A stretch of 64,000 nucleotides of DNA from Acidisoma cellulosilyticum (GTDB taxonomy: Bacteria; Pseudomonadota; Alphaproteobacteria; Acetobacterales; Acetobacteraceae). Positions 25,537 to 34,483 of the stretch are shown piece by piece. A program made the translations under genes and the position numbers. Numbering within the stretch: the stretch's first letter is position 1; each line of letters opens with the position of its first letter. The stretch spans positions 434,001 through 498,000 of the forward strand of contig NZ_JAESVA010000003.1 in the NCBI RefSeq assembly GCF_020621385.1, written 5' to 3'. Below the pieces are notes generated by a model. It did no database searches, was not told the DNA's origin, and saw only the letters and a program-made list of their open reading frames with translations.

Positions 25537-26226
25537 ATGAATGCCTCTTCTCCCGAAGCATCCGATACTCTGATGCCGGAAGACGATGTCGCTACGACCG
25601 ACACGATGACCCCAGTTGCTGTGACTGAGGCCGCACCGACCGAATCCACGCCCGAGGCATCTCCCGCGCCCGAGCCTGCTGCGGCGCCCACTGCCGAAAA
25701 GCCCGTCAAGCCGCCGGTGCCGGTGCCCACGGGCAAGCCGGAAACCTTCGCCGAGGGCGATTACGTGGTCTACCCGACCCATGGCGTCGGCAAGGTCGAG
25801 CGGATCGCGACGGAAGAGATCGCCGGCCATAAGCTGGAACTGATCCACATCACCTTCGAAGAAAACCGCATGACGCTGCGCGTGCCGGTGGCCAAGGCCC
25901 GCACCGCCGGCCTGCGCAAGCTCGCCACCCGCAAGCTGTTCGACGATGCGCTGGCCGTGCTGAAGGGCCGCGCCCGCGTCAAGCGCACCATGTGGTCGCG
26001 CCGGGCGCAGGAATACGAGGCCAAGATCAATTCCGGCGATCCGCTGGCGATTGCCGAGGTCGTCCGCGACCTGCATCGCAATTCCGGCCAGCCGGACCAG
26101 AGCTTCAGCGAACGTCAGATCTATGAGGCGGCGATGGATCGCCTGGCCGCTGAGCTCGCGGCGCTGGACAAGACCGATAAGCTGACGGCGGCCCAGAAGC
26201 TGAACGACTTCCTCAAGACGCTCTGA
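25537..26226 (+). CDS. carD: CarD-family transcriptional regulator with Pro/Ala-rich N-terminus
   Basis: A 229-residue CarD/CdnL protein that binds the RNA polymerase beta subunit and stabilises promoter open complexes. The RNAP-interacting domain starts at FAEGDYVVYPTHGVGKVERI (residues 69-88); the helical DNA-binding part follows, with the conserved KRTMWSRRAQEYEAKINSGD and YEAAMDRLAAELA. The first 65 residues are a Thr/Pro/Ala/Glu-rich low-complexity tail. ATG at 25537. The 247 bases upstream (25290-25536) hold no clear gene, only a weak TGATATA -10-like element near 25350. Confidence 0.9.
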   Translation: MNASSPEASDTLMPEDDVATTDTMTPVAVTEAAPTESTPEASPAPEPAAAPTAEKPVKPPVPVPTGKPETFAEGDYVVYPTHGVGKVERIATEEIAGHKLELIHITFEENRMTLRVPVAKARTAGLRKLATRKLFDDALAVLKGRARVKRTMWSRRAQEYEAKINSGDPLAIAEVVRDLHRNSGQPDQSFSERQIYEAAMDRLAAELAALDKTDKLTAAQKLNDFLKTL

Positions 26227-26245
26227 CGCTGACCGGCTGACCAAA

Positions 26246-26284
26246 GAAAAAGGCGGACGACCCAAGGGTCGTCCGCCTTTTTTA
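26246..26284. terminator. Bidirectional terminator between carD and the Bax inhibitor gene
   Basis: AAAGGCGGACGACCC pairs perfectly with GGGTCGTCCGCCTTT around a two-base AA centre, with an A tract before and a T tract after, so it can stop transcripts from both convergent genes. Confidence 0.92.
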
Positions 26285-26325
26285 ATGCCTCACCCCGATC
26301 TTGCGACCGGGGCGAGACAGAAAGA

Positions 26326-27099
26326 TCAGTTGTTGTTCCGGTTGCCCATGATCTGCATCATCATCATGAAAAGATTGATGAAGTTCAGATACAGCGCCAG
26401 GGCGTCATAGACGCTGCGTTTGGCCGCCATCTCACCGTCATAGGCATAGCCATTCTGGATATAGTCGGTCTTGATCCGCTGCGTGTCGTAGGCGGTCAGA
26501 CCCGTGAAGACCAGCACGCCGATGACGCTGATGCCCAGCTGCAGCGGCGCCGAGTGCAGGAACATATTCACCAGGCTGGCGATCACGATGCCGAACAGGC
26601 CCATGATCATGAAACTACCCATGCCGGTCAGGTCACGCTTGGTGACATAGCCCCAGGCGCTGGTCGCGGCGAAGGTCGCGGCGCAGATGAAAAACACCGA
26701 GACGATCGAGGTCTGGGTAAAGACCAGGAAGATATTCGTCAGGCTGGCGCCCATCACGGCCGCGAAGATCCAGAAGATCGTCTGTGCCGCCTGGCGGGAC
26801 AGTTTATTGACGCCGAAGCTCAGCACCATGACGAAGACCAAGGGCGCGAACATCAGCAGATAGGCGAGGCCGGACGGGCGGTGAACCAGGAACCCCTGGG
26901 CGCTCTGCACCTGCGGATAAAGAATGTTGATCGCGTCGGTATTGGCGATGCCGTAGGCGACGATGCCCGTCAGCAGCAGGCCGGACGCCATCCAGTTGAA
27001 GACGCGCAGCATATAGGCGCGCAGCCCGGCATCGATGACCGCTGCCGACGCGGCGGCAGGCGCGCCACGATAGGTTCGGAAGTCGGGACCAAAAGCCAT
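26326..27099 (-). CDS. Bax inhibitor-1 / YccA family membrane protein
   Basis: A 257-residue inner-membrane protein with seven hydrophobic helices, typical of the BI-1/YccA family (YbhL-like). The characteristic C-terminal segments TGLTAYDTQRIK and LALYLNFINLFMMMMQIMG are present, with the pH-sensing Asp pair in the former. Bacterial members interact with FtsH or act as proton-sensitive calcium leak channels. Single-gene unit ending at a bidirectional terminator. Confidence 0.92.
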   Translation of the reverse strand: MAFGPDFRTYRGAPAAASAAVIDAGLRAYMLRVFNWMASGLLLTGIVAYGIANTDAINILYPQVQSAQGFLVHRPSGLAYLLMFAPLVFVMVLSFGVNKLSRQAAQTIFWIFAAVMGASLTNIFLVFTQTSIVSVFFICAATFAATSAWGYVTKRDLTGMGSFMIMGLFGIVIASLVNMFLHSAPLQLGISVIGVLVFTGLTAYDTQRIKTDYIQNGYAYDGEMAAKRSVYDALALYLNFINLFMMMMQIMGNRNNN

Positions 27100-27251
27100 T
27101 GTCGAAAAATCCTTTTAACACCGCGCAATACGGCTCGCCCTATTGTGGCGGCTTCGCGCGCCCGATCAAGCTAAATCCATTATACAATTTCGCAACAATT
27201 GGCTTACAGCCTCGGGGCTTCACGGCCGTACCGCAAGGTCCCCACAACCTG

Positions 27252-27288
27252 AAAAGCCAGGCCGACCTCGGGTCGACCTGGCTTTTTA
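27252..27288. terminator. Terminator downstream of mlaC
   Basis: AAAAGCCAGGCCGACC and GGTCGACCTGGCTTTT form a 16-bp stem with one C/A mismatch (a G-U pair in the minus-strand RNA) and a short loop; T tracts are present on both sides. It would end the mlaA-mlaC transcript on the minus strand before the Bax inhibitor promoter. Confidence 0.8.
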
Positions 27289-27323
27289 TCAGTCGTCAGG
27301 CGCAGTTTTGCGGAAAGGCGCGA

Positions 27324-27959
27324 TCAACCCGCCGCGTTGGATTGGAAGCGCGCCAACTGATGATGCATGGCGTCCAGCAGCGGCTGGACCTGCCCGCCAT
27401 GCTGGGAAATGACGCCGGCGTAATCATTACGCTCGGTCAACCGCAGGCTGGTGCCTTCGGCAAGGATGTCGATGATCTTCGGCTTGCCGCCGACCGTCGC
27501 CACCACCCACTGCACCTGGGCCTCCGGCTTGCCGGGAACCACCACGTCGGTATCGACCACGATACCGACGTCGCGCATCGCCGCCTGGCCCATGGTGAAT
27601 TTCGCGCCCTGGAAGGAACTGGCCTGGCCGGTCACGGCATAGACCAGCAGCTGCCGGAAGGTCTGCATATAATCCTGCTGCTGGGCCGGGGTCGCGACAC
27701 GCCAGTAACGGCCGAGAACGAAGTGCGCGACGCCGTCGACATCGACCGCACCGCGCACCAGCTGCTGCATCGCGGCCTGTTTCTGCGCATCACCCTGGGA
27801 CGAGTTGATCACGCCCAGAAGCTGCGAGCATGTGGATTGGATCAGCTCCCGGGCCTGGGACACATCGTCGGCCCGCGCCTGCACGCTCACAGCCAAGGAG
27901 CCGGCCAACAGCATCGCGGTGGCAAGGAAAGTCATCACTCTACGGCGGCGGATGCGCAT
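27324..27959 (-). CDS. mlaC: MlaC-type periplasmic phospholipid-binding protein
   Basis: A 211-residue periplasmic protein of the Ttg2D/MlaC family that shuttles phospholipids between the outer-membrane lipoprotein MlaA and the inner-membrane MlaFEDB complex. A signal peptide (VMTFLATAMLLAGSLAVSVQARA) is followed by FVLGRYWRVATPAQQQDYMQTFRQLL and WVVATVGGKPKIIDILAEGTSLRLTERNDYAGVI (family core). It follows mlaA by 33 bases. MlaFED genes are not in the window. Confidence 0.92.
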   Translation of the reverse strand: MRIRRRRVMTFLATAMLLAGSLAVSVQARADDVSQARELIQSTCSQLLGVINSSQGDAQKQAAMQQLVRGAVDVDGVAHFVLGRYWRVATPAQQQDYMQTFRQLLVYAVTGQASSFQGAKFTMGQAAMRDVGIVVDTDVVVPGKPEAQVQWVVATVGGKPKIIDILAEGTSLRLTERNDYAGVISQHGGQVQPLLDAMHHQLARFQSNAAG

Positions 27960-27992
27960 CTTCGTCTCCGGGTCCTTAAGCTCGTTTCAGGC

Positions 27993-28790
27993 TCAGTTCT
28001 GCGTCGCCGGCGTCGCTGCCGGCTGCGGATACCAAGCTGGAATCGTATGGCGGTTATCGTCGCGGGCAGCCTGGATGGCGGCGTCACGATGCTGGCGATA
28101 GAGGCTGCGGAAGGTCGCATAGGGATCGAGCGCCATGCGCTTGACCTCGTCGATCGGCTTCAGAAGCTCGGCACGCGTATTCACGATGGTCAGCGTCGTG
28201 CGAGCATAGCCCAGGTCGGTCACGATCGCGCCCTGACCGATCCAGAAGAACGGATCGGAGACGATGCCGACGCCGAAGCCGGCCGCGTCACGCGGACCGG
28301 ACGGGCCCAGGACCGGCAGATACAGGAAGGGTCCGCTGCTCACGCCCCAAAGTGCGAGGGTGATGCCGAAATCCGCCTCATGCGAGGGCCAGCCCATCCC
28401 GGTCGCGAAATCGAAAATGCCGCCGACACCGAGCGTGGAGTTGACGACGAAGCGCATCAGGCTGTCACCCGCACGGCGGGATTTGGCTTCCAGAATGTCG
28501 TTGAAGAAAACGACCGGCGTATGCAGGTTTTCCAGGACATTGCCGATATGATTGCGCACCGTCCGGGGCACGACATAGGCATAGCCTTGCGCCACCGGCT
28601 TCATGGCATAGGTGTCGAGCGCGTTGTTCACCGCATATAGCTTGCGGTTCATCGGCTCCAGCGGATCGTCATTCTGCTTATAGGCTGCCAATGCCTCCGG
28701 GTCAGACGCCGGCGGCTTGGTGGCACATCCCGCGAGACCCGTCAGCAGAACAGCCGCCATCAGTCCAGCGGCCCAGATCCTGGATGTCAC
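27993..28790 (-). CDS. mlaA: MlaA/VacJ outer-membrane lipoprotein
   Basis: A 265-residue lipoprotein that removes phospholipids from the outer leaflet and hands them to MlaC. Lipobox LTGLAGC puts the lipidated Cys at residue 22. NDDPLEPMNRKLYAVNNALD, PRTVRNHIGNVLENLHTPVVFFND and FGITLALWGVSSGPFLYLPVLGPSGPRD are the VacJ signature regions. First gene of the mlaA-mlaC pair and divergent from metF. Confidence 0.94.
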   Translation of the reverse strand: MTSRIWAAGLMAAVLLTGLAGCATKPPASDPEALAAYKQNDDPLEPMNRKLYAVNNALDTYAMKPVAQGYAYVVPRTVRNHIGNVLENLHTPVVFFNDILEAKSRRAGDSLMRFVVNSTLGVGGIFDFATGMGWPSHEADFGITLALWGVSSGPFLYLPVLGPSGPRDAAGFGVGIVSDPFFWIGQGAIVTDLGYARTTLTIVNTRAELLKPIDEVKRMALDPYATFRSLYRQHRDAAIQAARDDNRHTIPAWYPQPAATPATQN

Positions 28791-28981
28791 GCAGCAACCC
28801 CCTCGTTCACAACGGTCATAGCACTTACATACCTTCGAGCAGCTTTGGGACCAGACCTAGAGCAAAATCGTCGCGGCGCAAAACCGATCTTGCCCCGCGA
28901 CCGACGACCCGGGCCAGGGCGGCCCATCCCGTCACCGCCGTCTTGCATGAACCGCACGAGACTGCCACGGAGATTTACCGT

Positions 28982-29017
28982 ATGAGACTGATGACGCGCA
29001 TGACGAGTCCTGACTGA
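28982..29017 (+). CDS. Possible 11-codon leader peptide overlapping metF
   Basis: An ATG preceded by GGAG (nine-base spacing) opens MRLMTRMTSPD and stops at a TGA that overlaps the metF ATG (TGATG). Three of eleven codons are Met. The perfect coupling suggests a translated leader that could sense methionine supply or simply assist metF initiation. No attenuator hairpin pair is obvious, so this may be chance. Confidence 0.3.
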   Translation: MRLMTRMTSPD

Positions 29018-30015
29018 TGAACCTTCCTCTCACCCCCCGTACTTCCCTGCTGGACAATAGCGGCATGGCCCGTCCGGCCCTGGAACGCTGGCTGAGCGGC
29101 CCCCGCTTCGGCGCCTTGCCGCTGCCCGAAGGCGGCAGCCCTGCGCCGGCTTTGTCCTTCGAATTCTTCCCGCCCAAGACCGAGGCGCTGGAAACCCAGC
29201 TCTGGTCCTGCATCCGTAGGCTGGAGACGCTGAACCCGCGTTTCGTCTCAGTCACTTATGGAGCGGGCGGCAGCACGCGAGAGCGAACACACGCAACTGT
29301 GATCAAGCTGGTGCGGGAAACCGCACTGATCCCGGCCGCCCATCTCACCTGCATGGGTGCGACCCGTGGCGAGATCGATGAGATCGCGGCGCGCTACTGG
29401 GACAGCGGCGTCCGCCATATCGTGGCGTTGCGGGGCGATCTGCCGCCGGGCCAGACGGATGTCGGCGCGGAAGGCTATCAGAGCGCCTTCGAACTGGTCG
29501 AAGGCCTGAAGCGCGTCGCTGATTTTGAGATCAGCGTTGCGGCCTATCCGGAAGTCCATCCGCAGGCGGCCTCGCCCGAGGCCGATCTCGACAATCTCAA
29601 GCGCAAGCTGGACGCAGGGGCCACGCGCGCCATCACCCAGGCTTTCTTCGACAGCGAGACCTATCTGCGCTTCCTCGATAAATGCCTGGCCGCCGGAATC
29701 ACGGCCCCCATCGTCCCCGGCATCCTGCCGGTCACGAATTTCGCCCAGGCGGTGAAGTTCAGCGAAATGTGCGGCACCGCCATCCCTGGCTGGATGGCCG
29801 TCATGTTCGAAGGCCTGGACGCGGACCCGGAAACGCGGCGCATGGTCTCCCTCGTCGTCGCGGCCGAGCAGGTGCGTCTGCTGCAGGCCAATGGCGTCGA
29901 TGAATTCCATTTCTACACCCTGAACCGGCCGGACCTGACCTATGCCATCGCCCATATCCTGGGCGTGCGGCCGGAAGCGCCTGCGATGAGGTCGGAGGAG
30001 AATTCGGCCGCGTGA
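29017..30015 (+). CDS. metF: Methylenetetrahydrofolate reductase
   Basis: A 332-residue FAD-containing TIM barrel that reduces 5,10-methylene-THF to 5-methyl-THF for methionine synthesis. LSFEFFPPKTEALE near residue 47 opens the barrel; SVTYGAGGSTRERTHATV, HLTCMGATRGEIDEIA, ALRGDLPPG and the C-terminal EFHFYTLNRPDLTYAI are diagnostic. An internal ATG at 29065 is an alternative start. Its TGA overlaps the GTG start of the helicase gene. No SAM riboswitch was recognised in the 226-base upstream gap. Confidence 0.94.
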   Translation: MNLPLTPRTSLLDNSGMARPALERWLSGPRFGALPLPEGGSPAPALSFEFFPPKTEALETQLWSCIRRLETLNPRFVSVTYGAGGSTRERTHATVIKLVRETALIPAAHLTCMGATRGEIDEIAARYWDSGVRHIVALRGDLPPGQTDVGAEGYQSAFELVEGLKRVADFEISVAAYPEVHPQAASPEADLDNLKRKLDAGATRAITQAFFDSETYLRFLDKCLAAGITAPIVPGILPVTNFAQAVKFSEMCGTAIPGWMAVMFEGLDADPETRRMVSLVVAAEQVRLLQANGVDEFHFYTLNRPDLTYAIAHILGVRPEAPAMRSEENSAA

Positions 30016-32201
30016 GTGACTATCTCGACCGGCTGAATTCCGAGCAACGCGCCGCAGTCGAAGCGCTCGACGGCCCCCTTCTGGTGCTGGCCGGCGCCGG
30101 CACCGGCAAGACGCGGGTGCTGACGACCCGCTTCGCCCATATCCTCATGTCGGGCCGGGCGGGACCGGGTCAGGTGCTCTCCGTCACCTTCACCAACAAG
30201 GCCGCGCGCGAGATGCAGGAACGCATCGGCGGCATCCTCGGCCAGCCGGTGGCCGGGCTTTGGCTCGGCACCTTCCATTCCCTCTGCGCCCGCATCCTGC
30301 GGCGACACGCGGCGCTGGTCGGGCTGGAGTCGAATTTCTCCATCCTCGATACCGACGACCAATTGCGGCTGCTGAAGCAGCTGATGCAGGCCGCCGGCAT
30401 CGATATCAAACGCTGGCAGCCGCAGGGGTTGATGGCGATCATCCAGCGCTGGAAGGATCGCGGGCTGACGCCCGACCGCGTGACGGCGGCCGAGAGCAGC
30501 GACTTCGCCAATAACCGCGCGGAAGAACTGTACGAGGCCTATCAGGCGCGGTTGCGCAGCCTCAATGCGGCCGATTTCGGCGACCTGCTGCTGCATGTGA
30601 CGGAAATCCTGCGCCGCCACCCGGACGTGCTGGCGCAATATCATCGCATGTTCCGCTATATCCTGGTCGATGAGTATCAGGACACCAACCTCGTTCAGTA
30701 TCTGTGGCTGCGTCTGCTCGCGCAATCGCATCAGAACATCTGCTGCGTCGGTGACGATGATCAGTCAATTTACTCCTGGCGCGGCGCGGAAATAGAAAAT
30801 ATCCTGCGCTTCGAGAAGGACTTTCCCGGCGCGCGCATCGTGCGTCTGGAATCGAATTACCGGTCGACCAAGCAGATCCTCGGCGCCGCTTCGGGTTTGA
30901 TCGCGCATAATGAAGGCCGCCTGGGCAAGACGCTGCGGTCCGGCCGCACCGAGGCCGATGGCGAGAAGGTGCAGGTTCTGGGCCTGTGGGATTCGGACGA
31001 GGAAGCCCGCGCGATCGGCAACCGCATGGAGGAACTGCGGCGCGACGGCCATAAACTGTCCGAAATCGCCGTTCTGGTCCGCGCCGGCTTTCAGACCCGC
31101 GCCTTCGAGGAGCGGCTGATCACCGTCGGCATTCCCTACCGCATCGTCGGCGGTCAGCGTTTCTACGAGCGCTCGGAAATTCGCGATGCCATCGCCTATC
31201 TGCGCCTCATCGCGCAGCCCTCCGACGATCTGGCTTTCGAGCGCATCGTCAACCTGCCGCGTCGCGGCGTCGGTGATGCCGCGCTGCGCAACCTGCACAT
31301 GCATGCGCGCACGCATGATGTGCCGCTGATGGCCGCCGCCGGACGGATGATCGCCGGCGGCCTGATCAAGGGGAAAGTCCGCGAATCACTGAACGCCCTG
31401 CTGCACGGTTTCGATAATTGGCGGGAATTGCTGTCCCGTGACGGTCATGTCGTCACCGCCCAGACCATGCTGGACGAAAGCGGCTATACGGAGATGTGGA
31501 AGACCGACAAGTCGCCGGAAGCGCCGGGGCGGCTGGAAAACCTCAAGGAACTCATCCGCGCGCTGGCCGATTTCGAAAGCCTGGCCGGCTTCCTCGATCA
31601 CGTCGCGCTGGTGATGGAGAATGAAGACAGCACGGTGACCGATCGCGTCAGCCTGATGACGCTGCATGGCGCCAAGGGGCTGGAATTCGACACGGTCTTT
31701 CTGCCCGGATGGGAGGAAGGGCTCTTCCCCAGCCAACGCTCCATGGACGAGAGTGGGTTGAAGGGGCTGGAGGAGGAGCGCCGGCTTGCCTATGTCGGCA
31801 TCACCCGCGCCCGCAAGCTTGCCATCATCAGCCATGCCGCCAATCGCCGCATCTATGCCAATTGGCAGAGCAGCGTGCCGAGCCGCTTCATCGAGGAATT
31901 GCCGAAGGAGCACGTGGAGCAGAGCGGCGCCGCGCGGGCCGAGCGCTTACAGCGCCTGAATGCGCCGCCGGTCTTTTCGGGCGCTTTCGCGCTCAACGCC
32001 ACGCGCCCGCGCCAATCGCCTGGCACCTGGGAACAGACAGCCCGACCGGCGCGGCAGGACAGCATTCCCGTCGGCGCCCGCGTCTTCCACCAGAAATTCG
32101 GCTACGGCACCGTGCTGGCGGTGGAGGATAACCGCCTCGACATCGCCTTCGAGCAATCGGGCGAAAAGCGCGTGCTCGACACCTTCGTCGAACGCGCCTG
32201 A
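30012..32201 (+). CDS. uvrD: UvrD/PcrA-family ATP-dependent DNA helicase
   Basis: A 729-residue superfamily 1A 3'-5' helicase for nucleotide-excision and mismatch repair. Q-motif LNSEQRAAV, motif I GAGTGKTR (residues 27-34), Ia FTNKAAREM, II DEYQDTN near 220, III GDDDQSIYSWRGA, IV RLESNYRSTKQIL, V LMTLHGAKGLEFDTVFLPG, VI YVGITRARK. The C-terminal FHQKFGYGTVLAVEDNRLDIAF is the Tudor-like RNAP-contact domain of UvrD/PcrA. Starts with GTG overlapping metF by four bases. Confidence 0.93.
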   Translation: MSDYLDRLNSEQRAAVEALDGPLLVLAGAGTGKTRVLTTRFAHILMSGRAGPGQVLSVTFTNKAAREMQERIGGILGQPVAGLWLGTFHSLCARILRRHAALVGLESNFSILDTDDQLRLLKQLMQAAGIDIKRWQPQGLMAIIQRWKDRGLTPDRVTAAESSDFANNRAEELYEAYQARLRSLNAADFGDLLLHVTEILRRHPDVLAQYHRMFRYILVDEYQDTNLVQYLWLRLLAQSHQNICCVGDDDQSIYSWRGAEIENILRFEKDFPGARIVRLESNYRSTKQILGAASGLIAHNEGRLGKTLRSGRTEADGEKVQVLGLWDSDEEARAIGNRMEELRRDGHKLSEIAVLVRAGFQTRAFEERLITVGIPYRIVGGQRFYERSEIRDAIAYLRLIAQPSDDLAFERIVNLPRRGVGDAALRNLHMHARTHDVPLMAAAGRMIAGGLIKGKVRESLNALLHGFDNWRELLSRDGHVVTAQTMLDESGYTEMWKTDKSPEAPGRLENLKELIRALADFESLAGFLDHVALVMENEDSTVTDRVSLMTLHGAKGLEFDTVFLPGWEEGLFPSQRSMDESGLKGLEEERRLAYVGITRARKLAIISHAANRRIYANWQSSVPSRFIEELPKEHVEQSGAARAERLQRLNAPPVFSGAFALNATRPRQSPGTWEQTARPARQDSIPVGARVFHQKFGYGTVLAVEDNRLDIAFEQSGEKRVLDTFVERA

Positions 32202-32225
32202 TATCTGACCCGGAAAGACCCTGCG

Positions 32226-33107
32226 ATGGCCCGCCGCGCGACCCCGCTCGAAACCGTCTCCCTCCTCGTCCCTGAGGAGGCGCTGCCCTTCTACGAGCAG
32301 GCGCTGCTCAGCATTTGCCCGACCGTCGGCTTCTTCCGCGATGAGGATGAAGGCCCCTGGCGCTTGGAAGCGGTCAAGCCGATCGGCGACCGTGACGATG
32401 AACTGGCCATGGCCCTGCTGCTGGCGTCCGGCCTCTCGGGCTATGATATTCCGCTGGAACGCCAGCCCACGGAAGCGGACGGCTGGCTTGCCCGCAATCT
32501 GGAACAGTTTCCCGAACAGCTCATCGGCGACCGCTTCGCCGTGCGCGGCACGCATGAAACCGCGCCCCCGGTTTTTGGCCGCCTGACGCTGACCGTCGAT
32601 GCGGGTCTGGCTTTCGGCAGCGGTGAGCATGGGTCCACCCGCGGTTGTCTGCGCGCGCTGGAGCATATCGCCCATCGCAAGCCCCGGCAGATCCTCGATC
32701 TCGGCACCGGGTCCGGCATCCTCGCCATGGCGGCCGCCAAACTGCTGCACCGGCCTGTTATCGCCACCGATATCGACCCCTGGTCGGTGCGGGTGACGCA
32801 GCAGAACGCAGCGCTCAACGGTGTGGCCAAGCTGATCCGCCCGGCGCTGGCTGACGGCTGGAAGTCGCGCGCGACCAGCGCCGGCGCGCCCTATGATCTC
32901 GTTTTCGCCAATATCCTGGCCCGCCCGCTCTGCTCCATGGCCTATGCGCTGTCCCGGCATCTGAAGCCCGGCGGCTATGCCATCCTCGCCGGATTGCTCG
33001 CGACGCAGGAACGCATGGTGCTGGCGGCCCATCGCCGTCAGGGCCTGATCCTCGACACACGCTTCCCCGAAGGACAGTGGACCGCGCTCCTGCTGCGCAA
33101 ACCCTGA
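32226..33107 (+). CDS. prmA: Ribosomal protein L11 methyltransferase
   Basis: A 293-residue SAM-dependent methyltransferase that trimethylates L11. The N-terminal substrate-binding domain spans residues 1-100; PrmA signature AFGSGEHGSTRGCLRAL is near 128, followed by motif I ILDLGTGSGILAMAA and ATDIDPWSVRVTQQNAALNG, then DLVFANILARPL (NIxxxPL active-site motif). ATG 32226 lies 24 bases after uvrD. The stop overlaps the next start (TGATG). Confidence 0.92.
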   Translation: MARRATPLETVSLLVPEEALPFYEQALLSICPTVGFFRDEDEGPWRLEAVKPIGDRDDELAMALLLASGLSGYDIPLERQPTEADGWLARNLEQFPEQLIGDRFAVRGTHETAPPVFGRLTLTVDAGLAFGSGEHGSTRGCLRALEHIAHRKPRQILDLGTGSGILAMAAAKLLHRPVIATDIDPWSVRVTQQNAALNGVAKLIRPALADGWKSRATSAGAPYDLVFANILARPLCSMAYALSRHLKPGGYAILAGLLATQERMVLAAHRRQGLILDTRFPEGQWTALLLRKP

Positions 33108-33991
33108 TGCGACTGCCAAGCCACGGCCGCTACGACTACGCGCCGATCACGCGCCGGCCGGATTATGTCTGGCCGAACGGCACCAGGCTTGCCGTCTATA
33201 TCGGCCTCAATCTTGAGCATTTCGCCTTCGGCGAAGGATTGGGCGCGGAACTCGCCCCCGGCGGTCCGCAGCCCGACGTGCTGAACTTTGCCTGGCGGGA
33301 CTACGGCAATCGCGTCGGCGTCTGGCGGTTGCTGGACCTGTTCGACGCGCTGTCCCTGCCCGCTACGCTCCTGCTCAACAGCAGCATCTATGACTATTGC
33401 CCCGAGATCGTGGCGCCCTTCCGGTCGCGCGGCGATGAGATCGCGGGGCATGGCCGCAGCAATGCCGAACGCCAGAGCATCATGAGCGAGGCGGATGAGC
33501 GGTTGCTGATTGCGGAAACGACCGTCGCGATCCGGCATAACGAGGGTCAACAGCCGGCAGGCTGGCTCAGCCCCTGGATCGCGGAAAGCGCCGTCACGCC
33601 CGATCTTCTGGCGGAAGCCGGCTACAGCTATACGCTCAACTGGTGTCATGACGATCAGCCGGGCTGGATGCGCACACGCGGCGACGGCAAACTGCTGTCG
33701 GTGCCTTATCCGCAGGAGCTGAACGATATTCCGGCGATCGTCGCCCGGAAAATCGAGGCGGAGGCTTTCGCGGATATGATCATCGACCAGTTCGATGAGA
33801 TGCGGGACCAGGCCGTGGCGCAGCCCCTGGTGATGGGTATCGCGCTGCATCCCTATATCGTCGGCCAGCCCTTCCGGCTCAGGCAGCTACGCCGGGCACT
33901 GGCGCATATCGCTGGTGTTCGCGACGATATCTTTCTCTGCCGGGCGGGCGATATCGCAGCCCATGCCGCCGCCATTCTTCCGCCGGCGTGA
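33107..33991 (+). CDS. Polysaccharide deacetylase family (CE4) protein
   Basis: A 294-residue NodB-fold protein of the branch that includes PuuE-type allantoinases: FAWRDYGNRVGVWRLLDLFDALSLPATLLLNS at the front, GDEIAGHGRSNAERQ (HxxxN-type metal site near residue 117), GWLSPWIAESAVTPDLLAEAGYSY, and IALHPYIVGQPFRLRQL near the C-terminus. No signal peptide, so a cytoplasmic amidohydrolase on a small substrate is more likely than wall deacetylation. Translation is coupled to prmA through TGATG. Confidence 0.82.
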   Translation: MRLPSHGRYDYAPITRRPDYVWPNGTRLAVYIGLNLEHFAFGEGLGAELAPGGPQPDVLNFAWRDYGNRVGVWRLLDLFDALSLPATLLLNSSIYDYCPEIVAPFRSRGDEIAGHGRSNAERQSIMSEADERLLIAETTVAIRHNEGQQPAGWLSPWIAESAVTPDLLAEAGYSYTLNWCHDDQPGWMRTRGDGKLLSVPYPQELNDIPAIVARKIEAEAFADMIIDQFDEMRDQAVAQPLVMGIALHPYIVGQPFRLRQLRRALAHIAGVRDDIFLCRAGDIAAHAAAILPPA

Positions 33992-34021
33992 CCCCGCGCC
34001 CATCTCACGCGCCTTCCAAAC

Positions 34022-34055
34022 AAAAAGGGCAGACCCTTGCGGATCTGCCCTTTTA
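34022..34055. terminator. Terminator between the deacetylase and DUF1127 genes
   Basis: AAAAGGGCAGACC and GGATCTGCCCTTTT form a stem with one bulged base, with A and T tracts on the two sides; it can serve both convergent genes. Confidence 0.85.
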
Positions 34056-34075
34056 AGCCTGAAACGGCGCCGGCA

Positions 34076-34306
34076 TTAGCGGGCGTCGCGGTTAGCCAGC
34101 GCGAAAACGCTACGGATTTCGTTGCGGTTCAGGCCGATATCGGCGAGTTCGCGATCGCTCAGGCGGTCGAGCTCGTTGATGACGGCATTGCGGCGGCTCA
34201 CGTCACGCAGCCAGCGGCCGACGCGGGCAACCGAACCACCGAAACGGGAAGCATTGGCACCGTGCGTCGCACGGCCAGTGGAAGAGGTGTTGATGAAGGC
34301 GTTCAT
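34076..34306 (-). CDS. DUF1127 small protein
   Basis: A 76-residue basic protein carrying the DUF1127 (YjiS-like) motif RRNAVINELDRLSDRELADIGLNRNEIRS in its C-terminal half, seen as LDRLSDRELADIGLNRNEIR. Members are small, often stress-induced RNA-binding or phosphate-linked proteins in alphaproteobacteria. ATG 34306 (MNAFINTSS) with GGACATACTCCG upstream is chosen over a longer frame start at 34375. Monocistronic with its own terminator. Confidence 0.87.
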   Translation of the reverse strand: MNAFINTSSTGRATHGANASRFGGSVARVGRWLRDVSRRNAVINELDRLSDRELADIGLNRNEIRSVFALANRDAR

Positions 34307-34483
34307 CGGAGTATGTCCTTGCTTAGAAGGCCTTCCTGGTTTCTGGGGGCCATTCGTTGAACGGCGATATAGCAAGACCGCAGTGCGGCATGGTGCGGCA
34401 AGAAACTCGAGCTGACATGCGGCAGAAGCATGGTTACGTTTCGGCTATGACTATGGCACATATCTTTTCACGGAAATTTCGCG

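Noticed and set aside
27099-28640. Plus-strand frame of 513 codons opposite mlaC and mlaA
   Set aside because: Runs through a terminator and two convincing minus-strand genes; it is a by-product of high GC third positions.
28791-29016. SAM-II or other riboswitch in front of metF
   Set aside because: I looked for the conserved pseudoknot core and stem pattern and did not find them; only the short Met-rich frame is visible.
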